A stretch of DNA of 25,281 nt, from positions 1 to 25,281 of IMG/VR virus record IMGVR_UViG_3300020020_000152. One strand, given 5' to 3'. A program made the translations under genes and the position numbers. Under the pieces are notes generated by a model. The model saw nothing but the letters and a program-made list of their open reading frames with translations, searched no databases and was not told the origin of the DNA. The stretch is from a virus. This document shows positions 6,186 through 12,649 of the stretch, piece after piece. Numbering within the stretch: the stretch's first letter is position 1; every line of letters begins with the position of its first letter.

Positions 6186-6713
6186 ATGGCGAATGGAGGC
6201 TACGATCAAATCACTATTCAGGGGCAGGTGTTTCGGGTGCCCATCCGCTACGCGGCCGGTCACCAGTTGAACGACGGCGAAGCCGGCGCCCTGAACCAGA
6301 CCCTTCACGAGAACCTTCGCAACAACTTCGCCAAGAAGGTTGCCGAGGGCCAAGAGGCCGGGGTGCCACTTGAAACCCTTCAGCAACAGCTGGACGACTA
6401 CGCCAACGACTACCAGTTCGGTGTGCGCACTGGTGGCGGTGGATTCCGAGGCGATCCGGTCATGACTCTCGCAATGAACATTGCTCGCGAGATGGTCCGC
6501 ACCGCGATCAAGACCAAGGGTCTCGACCAGGACGAGTGGCCGGCAAGCCGCATTTCTCAGGCGGCGAAGGCCTTGCTCGACTCGCAGGGCGACGACGGCA
6601 AGATCATCCAGACCGCTCGCAAGCAGGTCGAAGCCGAGAAGGAGGCCGCGAAGGAGGCGATGGCTTCAGTAAATGAGCTTTTGGATGGTGCTGGTGCCCA
6701 AGCCGCGCAGTAA
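6186..6713 (+). CDS. Conserved phage protein, own promoter and terminator (probably abundant)
   Basis: A 175-residue protein. The N-terminal part QITIQGQVFRVPIRYAAGH followed by GEAGALNQTLHENLRNNFAKK is a pattern I recognise from many phage replication regions ('y.eGh.l...eA.aLNqt..eNlrnnfa'), where it is annotated only as hypothetical. The C-terminal third is a long charged helix (KQVEAEKEAAKEAMASVNEL). I chose the ATG at 6186, which follows AGGAGG with 7-nt spacing. The gene has its own promoter (6098-6126) and an intrinsic terminator (6769-6796), so strong separate expression is likely. Function unknown; a structural or DNA-coating early protein would fit but is inference. Confidence 0.85.
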   Translation: MANGGYDQITIQGQVFRVPIRYAAGHQLNDGEAGALNQTLHENLRNNFAKKVAEGQEAGVPLETLQQQLDDYANDYQFGVRTGGGGFRGDPVMTLAMNIAREMVRTAIKTKGLDQDEWPASRISQAAKALLDSQGDDGKIIQTARKQVEAEKEAAKEAMASVNELLDGAGAQAAQ

Positions 6714-6720
6714 CCACCAT

Positions 6721-6796
6721 CGAGAGGGCTAAGAAGCGTGACACCTTCCCCCACCCTCTCGACAAACTGGGGGAGCGAAAATGCTCCCCCCTTTTT
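6721..6796 (+). terminator. Double-hairpin intrinsic terminator
   Basis: GGGGGAGC (6769-6776) pairs perfectly with GCTCCCCC (6783-6790) across GAAAAT and is followed by CTTTTTCC. Just upstream a second stem, CGAGAGGG (6721-6728) with CCCTCTCG (6754-6761), spans a 25-nt loop. The first is the functional terminator; the second may be an mRNA-stabilising hairpin. Confidence 0.88.
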
Positions 6797-6830
6797 CCTT
6801 AGTGTATTGTAGCGTGAGTATGGAGCACCC

Positions 6831-7055
6831 ATGTTAGTTAAGGAACCACTCCTTAATTACTGGTATCGGGCGCTCTCTAGCCCCTTCGGCATCGAAGTAG
6901 TGTGTTCTGATGCCGAGGGGGCGAGAACCCGACTCTACACGGCACGAAAAGAGGCTAAAGACCCGGACCTCGACCAGATCAGTGTTTGCTTATCTCCTTT
7001 TGACCCAATGAAACTGTGGTTAGTAAAGAAAAGGCCGACCAATGAGACGCCGTGA
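6831..7055 (+). CDS. Small hypothetical protein
   Basis: A 74-residue protein, MLVKEPLLNYWYRALSSPFG..., with the segment GIEVVCSDAEGARTRLYTARKEAKDPDLDQISVCLSP cut here into two strand-rich parts. This resembles small phage proteins of the 'WyraL.S.fGi.v....d.e....LY.aR...' type found near replication genes. Function unknown. It starts a new co-oriented gene string after the terminator; I see no clear promoter in the 35 bp upstream. Confidence 0.6.
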   Translation: MLVKEPLLNYWYRALSSPFGIEVVCSDAEGARTRLYTARKEAKDPDLDQISVCLSPFDPMKLWLVKKRPTNETP

Positions 7056-7257
7056 AGATCGAGCTATCAGCAAGCACACACTCAATCTCTACGCAGGGGA
7101 CTACATCAAACTACAGGCACTCTATTCGACGCGCATCGGCGCTGCCAAGATCATCCGTGACATAGTCCGCGCGCACATCCGCAAGATCGAGGAGGACGCC
7201 GCGCAGAAGCTTCCGCTCGTCGGCGACCTCGATGTTGAACTGGAGACACAGCAATGA
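7042..7257 (+). CDS. Ribbon-helix-helix-like small protein
   Basis: A 71-residue protein. A short strand (KHTLNLYAGDYIKLQAL) is followed by a helical pair (GAAKIIRDIVRAHIRKIEE). This is the strand-helix-helix order of ribbon-helix-helix DNA-binding proteins such as Arc/CopG, here with an acidic tail. It overlaps the preceding gene by 14 nt and the following one by 4 nt. A role as a small transcriptional regulator is plausible but inferred from fold pattern only. Confidence 0.55.
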   Translation: MRRREDRAISKHTLNLYAGDYIKLQALYSTRIGAAKIIRDIVRAHIRKIEEDAAQKLPLVGDLDVELETQQ

Positions 7258-7442
7258 GCGACCTCTCCGAACTGTTCGACCGCGATCCCCTATTACTCAC
7301 CGATCAAGATATCGCTAAGATCATCGCTCGTATGCGCGAGGCGCAGGCCCAATACGAACTGGGAGTCAAGGCCCCGGTCGCAGCGCGCCCAAAGAAAACT
7401 CCAAAGACCAACGATCTGCTGAAGGATCTAGGGCTCGGATAA
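7254..7442 (+). CDS. Small hypothetical protein
   Basis: A 62-residue protein: acidic, helical N-terminal half (LTDQDIAKIIARMREAQAQY) and a basic linker (RPKKTPKTND) leading to LLKDLGLG. Short proteins with a 'pl.ltd.Di..iI..mR..r..f' helix occur in phage early regions. Unknown function. Start overlaps the previous stop (ATGA), end overlaps the next start (TAATG). Confidence 0.65.
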   Translation: MSDLSELFDRDPLLLTDQDIAKIIARMREAQAQYELGVKAPVAARPKKTPKTNDLLKDLGLG

Positions 7443-7609
7443 TGAGCAAATGGACACCTGAGAGGCTCCTGCAGGATGCTTGTCCGCGCTGGCTGTGCTG
7501 GCTCTTCGGCCCGCCCAAGCTTGAATATAAGGATTGCCCATTCAGTGACGGCAGTCTCAGGTGGTTTGGCTACTGTCCGCGCTGCGGGCGAGGTGTAGAG
7601 GCGCAATGA
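7442..7609 (+). CDS. Small zinc-ribbon-like protein
   Basis: A 55-residue open frame with Cys pairs DACPRWLCW and a C-terminal YCPRCGRG knuckle, plus KDCPF between. Four or more cysteines in such a short protein, with a CPxCG motif, suggest a zinc ribbon. It starts on the previous stop (TAATG) and ends on the next start (ATGA). Confidence 0.55.
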   Translation: MSKWTPERLLQDACPRWLCWLFGPPKLEYKDCPFSDGSLRWFGYCPRCGRGVEAQ

Positions 7610-7809
7610 ACGTCCCAGGTATCGAAACCTGGCTCCTGATCTTCACCATTACTAACGCTAGTGGTGAGTCCGATACGTTTCTAGGAGGAGAGTACCAAAC
7701 GCGCGAAAAGTGCGAACAAGCTGTGATAATGCAGTATGGACACTGGCATCTGCTTTACAGCCGTCTTCAATGGCGATGCGAGAAAGCTAACCTGAAGCCG
7801 GTCCAGTAG
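7606..7809 (+). CDS. Small Cys-containing hypothetical protein
   Basis: A 67-residue protein beginning MNVPGIETWLLIFTITN. I chose the ATG at 7606, which overlaps the previous stop (ATGA). The pattern W-L-x-x-F ... GEYQTREKCEQA ... LQWRCEKA contains two well-separated cysteines that could form a disulfide. The N-terminal strand is hydrophobic. A similar layout (W..L.F ... GqYQTyqrC ... LrWnC) is present in the leftward gene at 19119-19286, so the two may be distant paralogues. Function unknown. Confidence 0.65.
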   Translation: MNVPGIETWLLIFTITNASGESDTFLGGEYQTREKCEQAVIMQYGHWHLLYSRLQWRCEKANLKPVQ

Positions 7810-7829
7810 TCTACAGAAGGAGTCAGAGA

Positions 7830-8795
7830 ATGCCCTCACCTTTCATTGACGGGACGCGAGTTCAGTACGCCTGGGACTCCACATCCCTGGGCTGGCTGAA
7901 AGAATGCCCCCGCAAGTACCAGTACCATATGCTCGAGGGCTGGACCTCGCGGGGCGAATCTGTCCACCTCGAATTTGGCATCCTCTATCACGAGGCCCTC
8001 GAAATCTATGAGCGCTATCGCTTTACAGGACGGGATCACGACATATCTCTGAATCACACAGTCAGACACGTTCTTGAGCGTACATGGCGCGACGGCAAGC
8101 CTTGGCGGGCGAGTAAAGATCTGTCCTCAGAGGACAAAACATCTCTCAAGTGCCGCGAGTTTCTTATCCGCACTATCATCTGGTATCTCGACAAGTTCAA
8201 GGACGACCCTGCCAAGACTCGTATAAGTTCTAACTCTGGTCGTCCTATGACCGAACTGCATTTCCAGTTCGAGATCGGGTTCAACTTCAATCTCAGCATC
8301 CCCTATACCCTTTGTGGCTATCTCGACCGCGTAGTGGATTTCCAAGACCAACCCTTCGTTATGGACCGCAAGACCACAACGAGCACCCTCGGCTCTTACT
8401 ACTTCGATCAGTACAACCCCGACAACCAGATGTCTTTCTACACAGTGGCCTCCCAGGTCGCATTCCATACCCCTGTTAAGGGGGTCATAGTGGACGCCGC
8501 ACAGATCGCAGTTGGTTTTAGCCGTTTTGTACGCTCGTTCGTGTTCAAGACTTCCGACCAGGTGGACGAGTGGATGAAGGATCTAAAGATTTATCTTCGC
8601 CAGGCCGAGATGTATGCCGAGTCTGGCTACTGGCCACAGAACGACAAATCCTGCCACAAGTATGGTGGCTGTGTGTTCAGGGGGATATGCTCGAAGAGCC
8701 CTCTTGTCCGACACAAGTTTCTTGAGAGCAGCTTCGAGCGCCGCGAGTGGAACCCCCTCATACCAAGAGGCCCCGATGTGGAAAATCTCGTTTGA
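7830..8795 (+). CDS. PD-(D/E)XK exonuclease with Fe-S cysteines (Cas4/AddB/RecB-like)
   Basis: A 321-residue protein. The opening SLGWLKECPRKYQY holds Cys26. His54 is in FGILYHEALEIY. The nuclease core has Asp166 in GYLDRVVD and Asp179-x-Lys181 in VMDRKTT, followed by a QxxxY-like QMSFYTVAS. Near the C-terminus Cys275, Cys281 and Cys287 lie in CHKYGGCVFRGIC. One N-terminal plus three C-terminal cysteines is the known [4Fe-4S] layout of Cas4 and AddB nucleases. Phage members probably resect DNA ends for single-strand annealing or strand exchange. Here the second catalytic acid is Asp rather than Glu, which is common. Next to it lie a Sak4-like ATPase and an SSB-like protein, forming a recombination module. 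The start is supported by AAGGAG 9 nt upstream. Confidence 0.88.
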   Translation: MPSPFIDGTRVQYAWDSTSLGWLKECPRKYQYHMLEGWTSRGESVHLEFGILYHEALEIYERYRFTGRDHDISLNHTVRHVLERTWRDGKPWRASKDLSSEDKTSLKCREFLIRTIIWYLDKFKDDPAKTRISSNSGRPMTELHFQFEIGFNFNLSIPYTLCGYLDRVVDFQDQPFVMDRKTTTSTLGSYYFDQYNPDNQMSFYTVASQVAFHTPVKGVIVDAAQIAVGFSRFVRSFVFKTSDQVDEWMKDLKIYLRQAEMYAESGYWPQNDKSCHKYGGCVFRGICSKSPLVRHKFLESSFERREWNPLIPRGPDVENLV

Positions 8796-8997
8796 GGGAA
8801 TTGTGACTCGGGTGTTTCCACGAAGTCTCGTGCGCTCTATGCGCAAGGTCGATGACGAGATCAAGATTGAGCGAGACCCAGAGCAATGGTATCTTCAGGT
8901 CGGCGACATATCTTTCCAAGTTGGGGACGAACGGCCACTGGCACAGGTTGGTGATCTAGTCAATATCACTATCCAAAAAATTCCAGGGAGCCAGTAA
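8776..8997 (+). CDS. Small beta-rich hypothetical protein in recombination module
   Basis: A 73-residue protein, MWKISFEGIVTRVFPRSL..., overlapping the end of the nuclease gene by 20 nt in another frame. The sequence alternates short strands and turns and ends WYLQVGDISFQVGDE then VGDLVNITIQKI, like a small OB-fold or beta-barrel. Between a nuclease and a RecA-like ATPase, a small DNA-binding accessory is possible, but this is inference. Confidence 0.6.
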   Translation: MWKISFEGIVTRVFPRSLVRSMRKVDDEIKIERDPEQWYLQVGDISFQVGDERPLAQVGDLVNITIQKIPGSQ

Positions 8998-9044
8998 TAC
9001 CAGCACCACGCAGAGTGGATAGATACTTCTTCGAGGAGAAGATA

Positions 9045-9839
9045 ATGGCAACTCTGAGTCAGCACCAATCCTCTGATTACACAAAGCTACTCTTAATAGG
9101 AGATTCAAAATCTGGGAAGACCGGGTCGCTTGCATCACTAGTTAAAAAATACAAGCTTCGGATTCTTGATTTTGACAACGGCCTGGACGCCCTTGCGCAG
9201 GTCATCAAGCGGGAGTCTCCGGCGGCGCTAGAGAACGTCGAGTTTCGTACACTCCGCGACAAACTAAAGGCCACCCCCGTCGGTACTGTGGTCGATGGGA
9301 CGGCCACGGCCTTTATAGACGGGATCAAGATGCTCGACCGCTGGAAATACGACACAGTGGATCTTGGTATCCCGGCTAACTGGGGTAAAGACTGTGTCCT
9401 CGTCATCGACTCCCTAACCTTTATGTCTGACGCGGCGTTCAGGTTTAGAGAGCCTTTGGTTCCACGCTCGAAGGATGGTAAGTATGATGTCCGTGCGGTA
9501 TACAAAGATGCTCAGGATGCTGTTGAGAACGTACTTGCCCTCCTCACCTCTGAAACATTCAGAACTAATGTTATTGTTATCAGTCATGTCCGCTATGTTG
9601 ACAATCCAGATGGAACGAAAAAAGGCTACCCGACTGCTGTGGGCTCCGCTCTTTCTCCGCAAATACCTACCTATTTCAACTCAGTCGCACTCGCGCAGAC
9701 GGGTCCGGGCGGCAAGCGCCAAATACAGACGGCGGCGACAGCCATGATCGACCTCGCGAACCCGGCCAGCTTCAAGATGTTACCTACGTTGCCAATAGAG
9801 ACCGGACTGGCAACGTTCTTTGAGACAGTACGGTCATAG
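9045..9839 (+). CDS. Sak4-like P-loop ATPase (RecA-fold recombinase)
   Basis: A 264-residue protein. Walker A is GDSKSGKTG (Lys25) and LLLIGD precedes it. LRILDFDNGLDAL follows, and Walker B is VLVIDSLTFM (Asp122). Later come VIVISHVRYVDN and a Lys/Gly-rich strand region. This is the layout of phage Sak4-type single-domain RecA-like ATPases, which anneal or exchange single strands together with the phage SSB. I prefer ATG 9045 because GAGGAG lies 6 nt upstream; a GTG at 9015 would add 10 residues. The neighbours, an Fe-S exonuclease upstream and an SSB-like protein downstream, agree with recombination-dependent replication or repair. Confidence 0.82.
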   Translation: MATLSQHQSSDYTKLLLIGDSKSGKTGSLASLVKKYKLRILDFDNGLDALAQVIKRESPAALENVEFRTLRDKLKATPVGTVVDGTATAFIDGIKMLDRWKYDTVDLGIPANWGKDCVLVIDSLTFMSDAAFRFREPLVPRSKDGKYDVRAVYKDAQDAVENVLALLTSETFRTNVIVISHVRYVDNPDGTKKGYPTAVGSALSPQIPTYFNSVALAQTGPGGKRQIQTAATAMIDLANPASFKMLPTLPIETGLATFFETVRS

Positions 9840-9848
9840 GAGTCAGAG

Positions 9849-10079
9849 ATGAACGACGAGCGACGTAAGAAACTAAGAGAGGCTGTAGACTGTCTGTGCC
9901 GGGCCCTTAGTCTGGTTGACGAGGTCGCCAACGACGAGCGGGAGGCCTTCGAAAATCTCCCAGAAGGAATGCGGCAGGGTGAAAAGGGCTCATGGATGGA
10001 GGGCGCTGTCGACCTCCTTAACGATGCCTATTCTAAAATTGAGAAGGCCGTTGGCAACGTAGAAACTGCAAGCGAGTAA
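9849..10079 (+). CDS. Small conserved-type helical acidic protein
   Basis: A 76-residue, strongly acidic helical protein. A first helix (RRKKLREAVDCLCRALSLVDEV) is followed by EREAFENLPEGMRQGEKG and a second helix (AVDLLNDAYSKIEKAVGNVE). This two-helix pattern with FxNLPE in the middle is one I recognise from many phage and plasmid small proteins without known function. AGGAG 7 nt upstream supports the start. Confidence 0.72.
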   Translation: MNDERRKKLREAVDCLCRALSLVDEVANDEREAFENLPEGMRQGEKGSWMEGAVDLLNDAYSKIEKAVGNVETASE

Positions 10080-10112
10080 CTTAACGCAACGCCATAAAAC
10101 TAGGAGGTTTAC

Positions 10113-10544
10113 ATGGCAAGCTTCGAAGACATCCTAAACAAGCCTGCGTCAGATATCAAGGCGCCGCCCGCGTATCCAGTGGGTACTTATCACTGTCTCG
10201 TGGACGGGCCTCCGACCCCAGGAAAGTCCAGTCAGAAACAGACAGATTTTCTGCAGTTCAAGTTCAAGATCTTGTCTCCAATGCAAGATGTTGATGCAGA
10301 ACAGGCCGCGGAGCAGCAGATTGTCGGCAAGCTCATCTCTGCTGATTTCTACATTACCGAAGCTGCTGTATGGCGTCTCAAGGATCTGCTTGTCGAACAC
10401 CTTGGCATCGAGGAGGGCTCGAAGAGCCTTCGTGAAATCGTTGCCGAGGCGCCCGGCAAACAGGTGCTGGTAAAGCTCCGTCACGAACTCTCGCAGGACG
10501 GAAAGCGAGAGTTCCACCGATTAGATTCAACTGCGCACGTCTGA
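10113..10544 (+). CDS. Probable single-stranded DNA-binding (DUF669-like) protein
   Basis: A 143-residue protein with the repeated beta pattern of phage SSB-like proteins: PVGTYHCLVDG, then SSQKQTDFLQFKFKILSP, then ISADFYITEAAVWRLKDLL, an acidic helical linker, and GKQVLVKLRHELSQDGKREFH. The order 'p.G.Y...v......S.Kt.flqf.fkil...ia.fyit..a..rlkd.l' fits DUF669-type/OB-fold SSBs. It follows the Sak4-like ATPase, and Sak4 proteins are often paired with an SSB. AGGAGG before the ATG is a strong ribosome site. It lacks an obvious acidic C-terminal tail. Assigned by pattern and context, not by a search. Confidence 0.6.
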   Translation: MASFEDILNKPASDIKAPPAYPVGTYHCLVDGPPTPGKSSQKQTDFLQFKFKILSPMQDVDAEQAAEQQIVGKLISADFYITEAAVWRLKDLLVEHLGIEEGSKSLREIVAEAPGKQVLVKLRHELSQDGKREFHRLDSTAHV

Positions 10545-10571
10545 GTCCTCTGACTCCTCAGGCGTGTTCGG

Positions 10572-10609
10572 GGCCGGGGGGTCTCGCCGCACCCGAAGAC
10601 CCCCCGGCC
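10572..10609. other. Strong 13-bp GC hairpin without U-tract
   Basis: GGCCGGGGGGTCT (10572-10584) pairs perfectly with AGACCCCCCGGCC (10597-10609) across a 12-nt loop. It lies in the 81-bp gap between the SSB-like gene and the next gene. No T-run follows on either strand, so it is not a classic intrinsic terminator. An mRNA-stabilising element or attenuator is more likely. Confidence 0.65.
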
Positions 10610-10625
10610 ACTCTAGGAGACTGAT

Positions 10626-10817
10626 ATGGCAAGATCTTGTGAAGATTGTTATTACTCTCGACCAAACAACGAGAGCACGGTTTCCTGCAATAGATACCCT
10701 CCGACCATTACCAAGGCCGAGGGGAACAGTATAACTAGCTACTTTCCGCTGGTCAACAAGAGTATGTGGTGTGGAGAATGGCGGCGGCAAGTGGATAGTG
10801 GATCGACGAGACAATAG
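10626..10817 (+). CDS. Small Cys-rich, probable zinc-binding phage protein
   Basis: A 63-residue protein. It opens with SCEDCYYSRP, then CNRYPPTI, and later MWCGEWRR. The set C-x-x-C ... C-x-R-Y-P-P ... W-C-G-E is a recurring pattern in small phage hypotheticals and fits a four-cysteine zinc site. GGAG 9 nt upstream of ATG. Function unknown. Confidence 0.7.
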   Translation: MARSCEDCYYSRPNNESTVSCNRYPPTITKAEGNSITSYFPLVNKSMWCGEWRRQVDSGSTRQ

Positions 10818-10827
10818 TCTAAGGTCC

Positions 10828-10852
10828 GTACAATACCATTTCGGTATCGTAC
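10828..10852. promoter_or_regulatory. Dyad operator upstream of ParB/methyltransferase gene pair
   Basis: GTACAATACC (10828-10837), spacer ATTTC, GGTATCGTAC (10843-10852), one mismatch between arms. The inner 19 bp, read on the minus strand, is CGATACCGAAATGGTATTG, which matches the dyad at 1385-1403 at 17 of 19 positions. It lies between two co-directional genes, 14 bp ahead of ATG 10866. TACAAT (10829-10834 region) could double as a -10 box, although no good -35 is seen. Confidence 0.6.
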
Positions 10853-10865
10853 CTATGGAGGTTAC

Positions 10866-11342
10866 ATGAGTATCCTAGATATCTACGGCAAACGTAAGAA
10901 TGGCAGAAAGGAGCCCCTTATCATGCCAACAGACGACGCACCGCCGCGCTTTCTCTCAACCCCACAGCAGGCCGTTGCTCGCCCCTCTTCCCGCTCCGAA
11001 CGTGCCGCCCTCGCGGCAGCACAGTGGGAGGAGATCGAGAACGAACTGCGAGACTCGAAGGCCAAGTACGAGATGGAGGTCAACTCACTCAAGACCGAAA
11101 TTCAGGAACTCAAAGGGCGTCTCATAACCTTCGAGTCAGCAAACTCTATTCTTAACGCTGACTGCGAACTCCTGCGGGTTCAAGTAGCAGAAAACAGATC
11201 TAGGCTCGATACGCAGCGAGGCAAGCTCCAGGTCGCTGCGAAGATCATTCTCGACATGGCGGAAGAAGAGCGTAAATCTAGTCTTACCGAAGAGCAGAGT
11301 ATCGAAGCTCACAACGCTGTTGAAGAGGCCCTCACAAGATGA
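10866..11342 (+). CDS. Hypothetical coiled-coil protein
   Basis: A 158-residue protein with a basic, proline/serine-rich N-terminus (about residues 1-45) followed by a long charged helical region (about 50-130), including ENELRDSKAKYEMEVNSLK and LRVQVAENRSRL, that should form a coiled coil. GGAGG lies 6 nt upstream of ATG 10866. An alternative start at 10923 also has a ribosome site. It overlaps the ParB/methyltransferase start by 4 nt, so the two may act together. No enzyme motif is visible. Confidence 0.65.
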   Translation: MSILDIYGKRKNGRKEPLIMPTDDAPPRFLSTPQQAVARPSSRSERAALAAAQWEEIENELRDSKAKYEMEVNSLKTEIQELKGRLITFESANSILNADCELLRVQVAENRSRLDTQRGKLQVAAKIILDMAEEERKSSLTEEQSIEAHNAVEEALTR

Positions 11343-12649
11343 CTTCTGGGAAGTTCCACATGGTCCCGCTTGACGACATCACGGTCAGGCGGGACAAGCG
11401 CCAGCGGCGCGCTCTCGAAGATATCAACGTTCTTGCCGACTCTATCCGACGGCTGGGTCTCATTCACCCTATAGTCGTCACGCGAGAGCTTGAACTGGTC
11501 GCAGGCGAGCGCCGTTATATGGCGTGCACTGAACTCGGATGGAGTCACATTCCAATCCAGTATGTTGATGAGGCCGAGCCCGCAAAACTTCGCGCGATCG
11601 AACTCGAAGAGAATATCAAGCGCCAGGATATTTCATGGCAGGATCAGGTCCAGGCAATCTCTGAGTACCATCAGATCCGTGCCGTGGAGACTCCAGACTG
11701 GACCCAGAACGACACTGCCGCGGCCATTGGATTATCTCCGCAGCACGCTGGCCGAATGCTTCAAATAGCCGAGGAGATCGAACGCGGCAACAAACTCGTT
11801 ATCGACGCCCCTAAGCTCTCTACTGCCGCCGGTATAACCGAGAGGGCGCGCCTGCGCCGCGATCAGGAGAGTATTAGTAAACTTCACGAGACATTTCAGA
11901 CCCCGAAACAAGAGCGTCCCCCTGAAGATATCATTGTGGGCGATTTCACAGAATGGGTCCACACAGACATAGATCGACGGTTCAACTTTATCCACTGTGA
12001 CTTTCCGTATGGTATTGGGGCTGATGATTTCAATCAGGGCGGGGCTGCCGCCCACGGAGGCTACGCTGACACTAGTGAGACTTGGGCAAAGCTTGTACTA
12101 GCCCTTGAGGTCGCTACGAAGCGTATCGCGGCGCCCTCTTGTCACCTGATGTTCTGGTTTGCTATGAGAAAGGCCGATGATCGACTCTACGAATTGACTT
12201 GTCGCGCCCTCGAACTTATAGGCTGGGATATAAATCCTCAACCCCTAATATGGATGAAAAGCGATGGAGCAGGTATACTCCCCGACCCTGAACGAGGCCC
12301 AAGACAAATCTACGAGACATGTCTCTTTGGATCGAGAGGAGACCGTAAGATTGTTAGAGCGGTTGCAAACGCTTACCACGCGCCAACTGTCAGAGATCGG
12401 CACATGTCTGAGAAACCAGAGCCCATGCTTCGCCACTTTTTCGGTATGCTCGTTGACGAGAATACAGTTATGCTCGACCCTACCTGTGGTAGTGGAAGTG
12501 CATTGCGAGCGGCTGAGTCTCTTGGTGCGAAGTATGTCCTTGGCATTGAAAGAGACGAAGGATTTGCAAAGCTAGCACGCGAGGCTCTCGATCGCGCGCG
12601 CCGACTCAAAAAGGCAGAGAATGCAGTACAAGATCGCACTGGTGGGTGA
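11339..12649 (+). CDS. ParB-like domain fused to N6/N4-type DNA methyltransferase
   Basis: A 436-residue fusion. Residues 1-110 match a ParB/Spo0J N-terminal domain: DIxVR, LADSIRRLGLIHPIVV, LVAGERRYMACTELG, and ELEENIKRQDIS. A helix-turn-helix-like stretch follows (AAAIGLSPQHAGRMLQIA). The methyltransferase half has catalytic motif IV as DFPYG (Asp221), a variant of DPPY, and the SAM-binding motif I DPTCGSGSALRAAE at Asp380 near the C-terminus. Motif IV before motif I marks a beta-class amino-methyltransferase. Such ParB-methylase fusions occur in phages and plasmids and may methylate phage DNA against host restriction. The ParB fold can also hydrolyse nucleotides such as CTP; whether it does here is unknown. 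Confidence 0.85.
   Translation: MTSGKFHMVPLDDITVRRDKRQRRALEDINVLADSIRRLGLIHPIVVTRELELVAGERRYMACTELGWSHIPIQYVDEAEPAKLRAIELEENIKRQDISWQDQVQAISEYHQIRAVETPDWTQNDTAAAIGLSPQHAGRMLQIAEEIERGNKLVIDAPKLSTAAGITERARLRRDQESISKLHETFQTPKQERPPEDIIVGDFTEWVHTDIDRRFNFIHCDFPYGIGADDFNQGGAAAHGGYADTSETWAKLVLALEVATKRIAAPSCHLMFWFAMRKADDRLYELTCRALELIGWDINPQPLIWMKSDGAGILPDPERGPRQIYETCLFGSRGDRKIVRAVANAYHAPTVRDRHMSEKPEPMLRHFFGMLVDENTVMLDPTCGSGSALRAAESLGAKYVLGIERDEGFAKLAREALDRARRLKKAENAVQDRTGG

Noticed and set aside
7615-7632. Dyad CCAGGT-ATCGAA-ACCTGG at the start of a small gene
   Set aside because: Six-base arms in a coding sequence are expected by chance in a window of this size, and no second copy was seen.
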